This document shows, one piece after another, positions 14,934 to 20,444 of a stretch of 20,444 bases of DNA. Within the stretch, counting starts at the first letter, position 1. Each line of letters begins with the position of its first letter. The stretch is from the NCBI GenBank assembly GCA_040414495.1, contig JBEDUI010000028.1, forward strand, positions 1-20,444. Reading direction: 5' to 3'. The stretch is from DATAVB01 sp040414495 (GTDB lineage Bacteria > Actinomycetota > Actinomycetes > Mycobacteriales > QHCD01). The notes beneath the pieces were generated by a model. The model worked only from the letters and a program-made list of their open reading frames with translations, ran no database searches and was not told the origin of the DNA. Position numbers and translations under genes: made by a program.

Positions 14934-15505
14934 CGCTGCATTCCGATGCGGTCGGCCTGCTCGAGTCGTATCAGGCGCCCGACGTATCGCAACGGGCGGT
15001 ACGGGAGGCGATGCTGGCGTTCCTGGCCGCGCGAGCCGATGGCATGCAGCGCTCCTGCGTACCCGGGCACATCACGGCCAGCGCGGTCGTGGTCGATGAA
15101 TCCCGGGGCGCGGTACTGCTGACACTGCATCGCCGGCTCCGGCTTTGGCTGCAGCTGGGCGGACACTGCGAGCCCGACGACGCCACAGTGGCCGATGCCG
15201 CGTTGCGCGAGGCGACCGAGGAGAGCGGCCTGACCGGCCTGGTGCTGGATCCCGAGCCGTTGGATCTCGACGTCCATCCGCTGACCTGTTCGCTGGGCGT
15301 CCCGACCCGGCACCTGGACATCCGGTTTCTGATCCGAGCGCCGGCCGGAGCCGAGGCGATCATCACCGACGAATCGTTGCAGCTGGAGTGGTTTCCTTTT
15401 AGCCGGCTACCGACCCCATTGGGCGCCAGCGTCGCTGAGCTGATTGAACGGGCCGGTACCCGACTGGCTATTAATCCGGCCGTCGAAGCATCTTCTACAC
15501 GGTAG
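14930..15505 (+). CDS. NUDIX hydrolase
   Basis: This 191-residue protein has a NUDIX fold that hydrolyses a nucleoside-diphosphate-linked substrate. The box runs from GGHCEPDD (77-84) to REATEESGL (93-101). The REUxEExGU part is intact, but the spacing from the first glycine is one residue longer than the textbook box and its mid glutamate is aspartate. I believe this GGHxEPxD form is common in an actinobacterial subfamily. About 45 residues precede the domain. The ATG overlaps the fbiB stop (ATGA), so it is co-translated with fbiB. A role in clearing a side product of F420 or nucleotide-sugar metabolism is a guess from position. The frame is open far upstream inside fbiB, but this start fits the overlap. 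Confidence 0.88.
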   Translation: MTLHSDAVGLLESYQAPDVSQRAVREAMLAFLAARADGMQRSCVPGHITASAVVVDESRGAVLLTLHRRLRLWLQLGGHCEPDDATVADAALREATEESGLTGLVLDPEPLDLDVHPLTCSLGVPTRHLDIRFLIRAPAGAEAIITDESLQLEWFPFSRLPTPLGASVAELIERAGTRLAINPAVEASSTR

Positions 15506-15511
15506 GAAATT

Positions 15512-15527
15512 GGCCGGAAACTCGGCC
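15512..15527 (+). terminator. Small GC hairpin after the NUDIX gene, possible terminator
   Basis: GGCCG and CGGCC pair around a 6-nt loop just after the NUDIX stop. No T tract follows, so it is a weak candidate for the end of the GT-C/F420 operon. Confidence 0.4.
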
Positions 15528-15529
15528 GT

Positions 15530-15555
15530 GTAATTCGCAACCAGAACGCAATTAC
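15530..15555. repeat. Inverted repeat GTAATT...AATTAC in an AT-richer spacer
   Basis: GTAATT (15530-15535) and AATTAC (15550-15555) flank 14 nt. It lies in the 349-bp gene-free stretch 15506-15854, which is visibly AT-richer than its surroundings and also holds the palindromic core TACGTA near 15594. A regulator site is possible; I cannot name one. Confidence 0.35.
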
Positions 15556-15692
15556 CGCGGTGAATCGATTCAGGATTAATGGGACCGCTACCTACGTACG
15601 GTGAGCAATTCGCGGACGAGTGGCGGACCGATATTTCCTACTGATTACTGACGGTGAGTCGGGTCACGGTCCGGAACGTTAGGCTTTTCCCC

Positions 15693-15698
15693 TACAAT
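15693..15698 (+). promoter_or_regulatory. -10 box TACAAT upstream of the methyltransferase gene
   Basis: TACAAT is close to the consensus -10 hexamer. Transcription from here would leave a leader of about 150 nt before the ATG at 15855. I see no clear -35 box and no recognised riboswitch in the leader. Confidence 0.4.
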
Positions 15699-15854
15699 CC
15701 CCGCGGAAACCGCAACACGCAGGACCGCATTCGCCTTGCGGTATGCCTTCACGGTAGCTTTCACGCCAGGCAGGCTAACGAAGCGCGGCACGCGCCCTAA
15801 TCACCGGTCTGACTCTTGTGTTACTGCGAGTCGGCCACGGAGGAACCGACACTG

Positions 15855-16508
15855 ATGTCAACCAACACTTCACCTACCGCCACGGCACCGGCGCCGGAGA
15901 CCCCCGGCATCGTCATCGGCAACCACACCGCCAAGTACACGGCGAAGAACCCGGCGATCCGGTATCTGACGAACCGCTGGGTGGATCGGCTGGACGAGAC
16001 GCTGGCGCGGATCGGGGCCGAGCCGAAGCCGCCGGTCAACCCGCTGGAGGTCGGCGCCGGCGAGGGTGTCATCTCGCAGAAGCTGCACAGCCGCTTCGGG
16101 CGCGCCACCGGTATCGACCTGCCCGATGCCGGCCTGCGCGCCGAGTGGAAGACCCGGCCCGGCCCGGCGTACCTGCACGCCGACGCCCACCGCCTGCCGT
16201 TCAAGGACAACTCGTTCGACCTGATCGTGTGTGTCGAGGTGTTCGAGCACCTCACCGACCCGGAAGCCGGCCTGGCCGAGCTCGCCCGCGTCGGCAACGG
16301 TCAGCTGCTGCTCTCGGTGCCGCGCGAGCCGATCTTCCGTAGCTGCAACCTGTTCACCGGTCGGTACGTGAAGGACCTGGGCAACACGCCCGGTCACCTC
16401 AACCACTGGTCGACCGCGAAGTTCGTGCAGTTCGTCTCCAAGGTGGCCGAGGTGCGCGGCGTCTCCAAGCCGTTCCCGTGGTCGGTCGTCTGGGCGACCC
16501 TGCGGTAG
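15855..16508 (+). CDS. Class I SAM-dependent methyltransferase, Methyltransf_11-like
   Basis: This 217-residue protein has a clear SAM-binding fold. Motif I is LEVGAGEG (64-71), the acidic end of strand 2 is GIDLPDA (86-92), motif II/III is ADAHRLPFKDNSFDLIVCVEVFEHL (109-132), and a late motif is GHLNHWS (180-186). The N-terminal 20 residues are Thr/Pro/Ala-rich. HLNHW is frequent in methyltransferases encoded beside glycan genes, so a sugar or polyprenol-linked acceptor is possible but unproven. The ATG at 15855 has GGAGG 11 nt upstream; an upstream in-frame GTG at 15816 lacks support. It is a single-gene unit that converges on manC across a strong terminator. Confidence 0.85.
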   Translation: MSTNTSPTATAPAPETPGIVIGNHTAKYTAKNPAIRYLTNRWVDRLDETLARIGAEPKPPVNPLEVGAGEGVISQKLHSRFGRATGIDLPDAGLRAEWKTRPGPAYLHADAHRLPFKDNSFDLIVCVEVFEHLTDPEAGLAELARVGNGQLLLSVPREPIFRSCNLFTGRYVKDLGNTPGHLNHWSTAKFVQFVSKVAEVRGVSKPFPWSVVWATLR

Positions 16509-16522
16509 CCCGTCATTACGTC

Positions 16523-16560
16523 AAAAGCGGGCGGATCCGGTCAGGATCCGCCCGCTTTTT
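16523..16560. terminator. Strong bidirectional rho-independent terminator
   Basis: AAAAGCGGGCGGATCC (16523-16538) pairs perfectly over 16 bp with GGATCCGCCCGCTTTT (16544-16559) around the 5-nt loop GGTCA. T runs lie at the end on both strands, so it can stop both the methyltransferase transcript and manC. Confidence 0.93.
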
Positions 16561-16566
16561 GTTTGC

Positions 16567-17667
16567 TCACACGAGGTCGCTACGGCCGCCGCTCTTGAGC
16601 TTGTCCACCAGCGCTTTGATGTCCTGGGCCCGGTCACGCCGGCACACCAGCACCGCGTCGTCGGTGTCGACCACGACGAGATCGTCGACCCCGAGGGTCG
16701 CCACGATCCGACCGGAGCCGCCGTAGACCAACGTATCGGTGGTGTCCTGGGCCACGACCGTGCCGGCGCCAAGTCGCACCACGCCGTCGGAGTCGGCGGG
16801 TAGTACGTCGGCCAACGTGTCGAAGTCGCCGACGTCGGTCCAGCCCACATCGGCCGGGACGGTCGCCACCAGATTCCGTTCCGCGGCACCCTCCATCACG
16901 GCCGTGTCGACCGGGACCTTGGGCAGCGTCGGCCAGATCTTGCCCAGCGTGTCCTCCTGCCGCGGGTTGTCCCAGTCGTCGGCGATGCGCTGCAGCCCGT
17001 CGTACAGCTCGGGCACCTGCCGGCGCACCTCGGCCAGGAAGCTGTCTGGGCGCCAGACGAACATGCCCGCGTTCCACAGGTACCGGCCGTCTTCCAGATA
17101 GCGGCGGGCCACCTCGAGCGGCGGCTTCTCGGTGAACTCCTCGACCCGGTAGGCGCCGCCCTCCAGCGGCTCGCCGCGGCGCAGGTACCCGAAGCCGGTC
17201 TCCGGACCGGTCGGGGTCAGCCCGACCGTCACCAACAGCCCGTCAGCGGCCACGGCCGCCGCGGTCCGTACCGCGGTATGAAACGCCTCGACGTCGGCGA
17301 TCAGATGATCGGCGGCGAACGAACCCATCACCGCCTCCGGGTCGCGGCGGTGGATCAACGTGGCGGCCAGGCCAATCGCGGGCGCGCTGTCCCGCGGGGC
17401 CGGCTCGACGAGGATGTTGGCGGCCGGCAACTCCGGCAACGCGCGGGCCACCTCGGCCGCATGCGCGGCGCCGGTGACGACCAGGGTGTTCTCGGGACAG
17501 GCCAACCCGTCGAGTCGGGCCCGGGTCTGTTGGATCAGACATCCGGCTCCGCCGACGCCGAGTTCGAGCAGGAACTTCGGGCGGCTGGCCCGGGACAACG
17601 GCCACAGCCTCGTACCGCTGCCGCCAGCAGGGATAACCGCGTACATGGGCGCATTCGTTGAGCTCAC
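16567..17667 (-). CDS. manC: Mannose-1-phosphate guanylyltransferase (GDP-mannose pyrophosphorylase)
   Basis: ManC makes GDP-mannose from mannose-1-phosphate and GTP, completing the route begun by manA and manB in this window. The 366-residue protein has the nucleotidyltransferase signature AVIPAGGSGTRLWPLSR (10-26), followed by RPKFLLEL (29-36) with the catalytic lysine. FAADHL and FTEKPPLEVARRYLEDG, with the sugar-binding NAGMFVWR, also match the family. There is no C-terminal cupin isomerase domain, so it is the short form. I start at GTG 17667 because TACGAT ends exactly 6 nt before it. An ATG at 17646 is the alternative and would remove seven residues. It is a single-gene unit ending at the shared terminator, and divergent from the third GT-C gene. 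Confidence 0.93.
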   Translation of the reverse strand: MSSTNAPMYAVIPAGGSGTRLWPLSRASRPKFLLELGVGGAGCLIQQTRARLDGLACPENTLVVTGAAHAAEVARALPELPAANILVEPAPRDSAPAIGLAATLIHRRDPEAVMGSFAADHLIADVEAFHTAVRTAAAVAADGLLVTVGLTPTGPETGFGYLRRGEPLEGGAYRVEEFTEKPPLEVARRYLEDGRYLWNAGMFVWRPDSFLAEVRRQVPELYDGLQRIADDWDNPRQEDTLGKIWPTLPKVPVDTAVMEGAAERNLVATVPADVGWTDVGDFDTLADVLPADSDGVVRLGAGTVVAQDTTDTLVYGGSGRIVATLGVDDLVVVDTDDAVLVCRRDRAQDIKALVDKLKSGGRSDLV

Positions 17668-17673
17668 CACCGC

Positions 17674-17679
17674 ATCGTA
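17674..17679 (-). promoter_or_regulatory. manC: -10 box TACGAT of a leaderless manC promoter
   Basis: On the minus strand TACGAT is followed by 6 nt and GTG 17667. This is the same geometry as the TAGTCT promoters at 8273 and 9421. No ribosome-binding site is present. The -35 region (TTCGAG, 16-nt spacer) is weak. Confidence 0.5.
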
Positions 17680-17713
17680 GATGCGATTGATATATCTCGA
17701 AGCTGACGCAACG

Positions 17714-17742
17714 CCGACCGGCCCAATCCACGGCGGTAGGGT
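17714..17742 (+). promoter_or_regulatory. Possible promoter of the third GT-C gene
   Basis: CCGACC (17714-17719, retaining GAC) and TAGGGT (17737-17742) have a 17-nt spacer. The leader would be about 70 nt and holds GGAAG 9 nt before the ATG at 17819. Confidence 0.4.
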
Positions 17743-17818
17743 GCGGAGCAATTACTCTGGCGGCCGTTGCCGTCGACCGCTGGGCCGGCGCGGCCCCGAC
17801 CACCGGAAGTTCTTCGTG

Positions 17819-20203
17819 ATGCCTGACGAGACGCGCGCAACCGGTCACACCGACCGGCCCGGCCACCAGCAGCTCCAGCCTGGTGAGGACGGCTCGCAGG
17901 TCCTCGATGACGATGTCGACTTCTACGACGACGAGCCTGCCGCGCGGGGCGGCTCCGCCATCAGCCCGCCGACCGAGCCCGGGCCGGACCCCGCTCCGCA
18001 GAACCCGTGGCGGGAACCGGGCAACGCTGACTCTGAGGCGGCGCCCCAGAAGACCGGGACGTGGACCCAACCTGCGGCCCTGCCGGTCAACCAGTCGGAT
18101 GGCCACACCGATGGTCAGCCAGGTCCCGTGACGCAACCGACCGGTGAACAGGAGCCGGTCGCCGCCGCGCCGGCCGAGCCGACTGAAGCGGCCGAGCCGA
18201 CCCAGGCGGCCGAACCGGAGCAGCCGGCCGCGGCGGCACCCGAACCCGAGCAACCGACCGTCGCCGCAACGGACCAGCCGGCTCCCGTACCGGACCAGCC
18301 GGCCGCGGCAACGCCCGAAGCCGAGCAACCGACCGTCGCCGTACCAGACCCGAACGCAACCCTCACGGCCACCGAGCCCGGGTTCGACAACGCGGACACG
18401 CCGACCTCGCAGCAGCCGTACTACGAACCGGCGCGCACTCCACACCGGACGACCCGGGTGGCGGCGTTCGACGACCTCGCCGACGAGAACACCGACTTCA
18501 TCGGCGGCCTGCGCCTGCCCAGCAGCATCGAGTCCGAGCTCGAGGGCAAGGGCCGGCCGTCCTGGCGGCCGCCGCTGCTGGTGTGGATCATCACCGGGCT
18601 GTTCGTCTCGCTGGCGGCGATGTGCACGTTCCTGTACCCGACCTTCACCGGGTACGACGAGCCGTTCCACGTCGACATGACGTACAGCTACTACAACGGC
18701 AACGGCTTCTACGCGCCGGGCGGGCGGTACTTGTCGATCGGTGTGCAGAACGCCAACGGCGCCGTACACCCGCCGCCGACCGTGCCGTTCACCCAGCAGC
18801 ACGTCGTGGCGCGGGGCCAGCGCCAGTCGTTCGATGCGCTCGGCGGCGACAAGGCCGGGACGTACCCGATCCCGAACCAGATGGTGCAGCACCCACCGCT
18901 CTATTACGTGATCGGCGCGGCCGTCCTGCATCTGATACCGGGCTCGCACAACATGCCGTACGACCAATGGGTCGCGGTGCTGCGATATCTGTCGATCCTG
19001 ATGGTGGCGCCATTACCGATCCTTGCCTGGGCCTCGGCCAAGGCGTTGGTCGGCGATGGGCCGGCAGCGGTGGCCGCCTCGGCGCTGCCATTGACGCTGC
19101 CCAACCTGGCCCGGGTCGGCGGCAACGTGAACAACGACAACCTGCTGACCCTGCTCACCGCGGTCCTGATTCTCTTGCTCTGCAAGGTGCTCGCCGGTGA
19201 CCTGCGAAAACGGATGGGCTTCTGGGTCGGTTTGGTTACGGGCCTGGCTTGCCTGACCAAGGGGTACGCGCTGGTGCTGCCGGTCGTGGTGCTGGTCGCG
19301 TACGCGATCGCGTGGATGCGGCACCGGCGCCGGACGTGGGCACCGTTCGGGGTCGCGGCCGCGACGACCGCGGTCGTCGGCGCCTGGTGGTGGATCCGCA
19401 ACCTGATTCTGTACGGCACCGTCCAGCCGGAGGGCTTCGGCGGCAAGGGATCGTACGGCTACGACACGTTCTATATGACCGCCAAGCACGCCCCGCCCGG
19501 CCGGTTCACGATCGACCAGTTCATCCCGGCGTACCTGTCGCGGGTGTTGTGGCGGACGTGGGGCGGCATCGGCTACCCCGAGCAGCCGTTCTTCTCCCGG
19601 ACCACGACCTGGGTCTGGTTCGGCATCGTGGCGGCCGGCGCGGTGTTCGCGGTGTTCTTCGGGTTCCGCGGCCGGTTCGGCCGGCTGTCGGCGGCGATGT
19701 TCGTGCTGCCGACGATCCTGATCCTGTCGTTGCCGATGTACAACGCGGAGCACCACTTCCTGTACAACGGCGTTCTGCCCGGCGCCCAGGGTCGCTACCT
19801 GTACCCGAGCGCTACCGCGGTCGCGGTGCTGCTCGGTGTCGGCTACACCCGGCTGATCGGCCGTAAGCTGTCGGCCTGGCTGCCACTGGTCGTGATCATC
19901 GGCGCGATCGGGACGCAGATCCTGGCCTGGCGTCAGCTGGTCAAGGTCTGGTGGGTGCCGACGAACGTGCACGGCAAGTCGGAGGAGTTCAAGCAGGCCT
20001 TCCGCGGCATCCTGCGTTGGTCGCCGTGGCCGCACGCCGTCACCACGATTCCGTTCGTGGCCGTGTTGGCGTTCGCGGTGGCTGTGCTCGCCGCGGGCAT
20101 CGCCTATGGGGTGGTGCACCGCAACGGCGACGACGAACCGGTGATCACCGACGGCGGCACCATGCACGACCCGCTACCGGCCCGTTCGTTCGCCAACAGC
20201 TAG
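17819..20203 (+). CDS. GT-C/DUF2142-type membrane glycosyltransferase-like protein with long disordered N-terminus
   Basis: This 794-residue protein has two parts. Residues 1-245 are hydrophilic and rich in Pro, Ala, Glu, Gln and Thr, with a repeated PExEQPTVA unit (141-149 and 166-174), and are probably disordered in the cytoplasm. From about 250 it becomes a polytopic membrane protein. After the first helix (252-275) comes TGYDEPFHVDM with the acidic pair D280/E281. HPPLYYVIG (359-367), NNDNLLT (438-444), RNLILYG and AQGRYLYP follow. These match the two GT-C proteins at 9433 and 11038 and DUF2142. The substrate is unknown; manC next door makes mannose a candidate. GGAAG lies 9 nt before the ATG. 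The open frame extends back to 17681, but that part overlaps the promoter area. The C-terminus is followed by a stem-loop. Confidence 0.83.
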   Translation: MPDETRATGHTDRPGHQQLQPGEDGSQVLDDDVDFYDDEPAARGGSAISPPTEPGPDPAPQNPWREPGNADSEAAPQKTGTWTQPAALPVNQSDGHTDGQPGPVTQPTGEQEPVAAAPAEPTEAAEPTQAAEPEQPAAAAPEPEQPTVAATDQPAPVPDQPAAATPEAEQPTVAVPDPNATLTATEPGFDNADTPTSQQPYYEPARTPHRTTRVAAFDDLADENTDFIGGLRLPSSIESELEGKGRPSWRPPLLVWIITGLFVSLAAMCTFLYPTFTGYDEPFHVDMTYSYYNGNGFYAPGGRYLSIGVQNANGAVHPPPTVPFTQQHVVARGQRQSFDALGGDKAGTYPIPNQMVQHPPLYYVIGAAVLHLIPGSHNMPYDQWVAVLRYLSILMVAPLPILAWASAKALVGDGPAAVAASALPLTLPNLARVGGNVNNDNLLTLLTAVLILLLCKVLAGDLRKRMGFWVGLVTGLACLTKGYALVLPVVVLVAYAIAWMRHRRRTWAPFGVAAATTAVVGAWWWIRNLILYGTVQPEGFGGKGSYGYDTFYMTAKHAPPGRFTIDQFIPAYLSRVLWRTWGGIGYPEQPFFSRTTTWVWFGIVAAGAVFAVFFGFRGRFGRLSAAMFVLPTILILSLPMYNAEHHFLYNGVLPGAQGRYLYPSATAVAVLLGVGYTRLIGRKLSAWLPLVVIIGAIGTQILAWRQLVKVWWVPTNVHGKSEEFKQAFRGILRWSPWPHAVTTIPFVAVLAFAVAVLAAGIAYGVVHRNGDDEPVITDGGTMHDPLPARSFANS
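18246..18341 (+). repeat. In-frame direct repeat inside the third GT-C gene
   Basis: A 21-bp word beginning CCGAGCAACCGACC occurs identically at 18246-18266 and 18321-18341, a 75-bp (25-codon) step. It encodes the repeated EQPTVA segment of the low-complexity N-terminus, suggesting growth by slippage or duplication. Confidence 0.75.
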
Positions 20204-20212
20204 GTGCGATCA

Positions 20213-20243
20213 GCGCCGGCTGCAGAGAAGCCGCAGCCGGCGC
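20213..20243 (+). terminator. Perfect 11-bp stem-loop after the third GT-C gene
   Basis: GCGCCGGCTGC (20213-20223) pairs exactly with GCAGCCGGCGC (20233-20243) around a 9-nt loop, starting 9 nt after the stop codon. No T tract follows. It is a likely actinobacterial-type terminator. Confidence 0.7.
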
Positions 20244-20259
20244 GGTCGCTCAACCATGA

Positions 20260-20444
20260 CTGCAGCGAACGGGACTTTACGGCTGCGGTCAGCACGGTCG
20301 ACCAGCCCCAACTGCAGCGAACGTGACACCACGGCTGCGGACGGCACCGTCGACCAACCCCAACCGCAGCAAACGTGACACCACGGCTGCGGTCAGCACG
20401 GTCGACCAACCCCAACCGCAGCAAACGTGACACCACGGCTGCGG
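20260..20444 (+). repeat. Right tandem array, at least four forward units, exact 52-bp period
   Basis: Cores of the form YYGCAGCRAACGTGA start at 20260, 20312, 20364 and 20416, so every step is 52 bp. The units share ACACCACGGCTGCGG after the core and a GTCGACC word before the next one. The first unit is the most diverged (GGGACTTTACGG after the core). The window ends inside the fourth unit, so the array probably continues. GCTGCGG near the middle of a unit can pair with CCGCAGC at the start of the next. The core is shared with the left-end array. Confidence 0.9.

Noticed and set aside
17668..17751. Longer N-terminus for ManC
   Set aside because: The added residues lie upstream of the TACGAT box and are absent from the usual family start, which is close to the AVIPAGG strand.
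17681..17818. Longer N-terminus for the third GT-C protein
   Set aside because: It overlaps the divergent promoter area, and a good ribosome-binding site (GGAAG) precedes the ATG at 17819.
17243..18967. 574-codon open frame on the minus strand
   Set aside because: It overlaps manC in another frame and runs antisense to the third GT-C gene; low-complexity Arg/Gly/Val content indicates a shadow.

Overview
This looks like chromosomal DNA of a high-GC actinomycete. Evidence: strongly G/C-biased third codon positions, a WhiB-family iron-sulfur protein, coenzyme F420 genes with the fused FbiB, a DUF3499 zinc protein, many GTG starts, and several TANNNT boxes placed 6 nt before a start codon (leaderless style). 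From memory, the gene order follows the Mycobacterium tuberculosis block Rv3255c-Rv3264c (manA, SIS protein, manB, Rv3258c-type, Rv3259-type, whiB2, fbiA, fbiB, mannose-1-phosphate guanylyltransferase). I cannot name a genus from sequence alone.

Layout. 1-475: tandem repeats of about 52 bp, then a possible promoter. 476-2538: a glucarate-dehydratase-like enolase-superfamily enzyme (+) convergent with a SAM methyltransferase (-). 2743-8201 (-): a probable operon read as DUF3499 protein, manB, Trm112-like, SIS isomerase-like, CDF metal transporter, manA. 8285-9102: a metallopeptidase-like gene (+) convergent with whiB2 (-), with a stem-loop between them. 9433-15505 (+): five tightly packed genes, two tandem DUF2142/GT-C membrane glycosyltransferase-like genes followed by fbiA, fbiB and a NUDIX hydrolase. 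15855-17667: a SAM methyltransferase (+) convergent with manC (-), separated by a strong bidirectional terminator. 17819-20203 (+): a third GT-C protein with a long Pro/Ala/Glu-rich N-terminal tail. 20260-20444: tandem repeats with an exact 52-bp step whose core matches the left-end repeats.

How the genes fit together. ManA, ManB and ManC make the full route from fructose-6-phosphate to GDP-mannose. Three polytopic GT-C proteins in the same window are plausible users of polyprenyl-linked sugars at the membrane, although their substrates are unknown. FbiA and FbiB make and polyglutamylate coenzyme F420. WhiB2 is a redox-type regulator tied to septation and development in relatives.

Most worth a second look: the 52-bp periodic repeat family at both ends, the tandem GT-C pair inserted between whiB2 and fbiA, the frame conflict at the start of the second GT-C gene, and the repeated TAGTCT-N6-start promoter layout. 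No mobile element, tRNA, rRNA or CRISPR array was seen.
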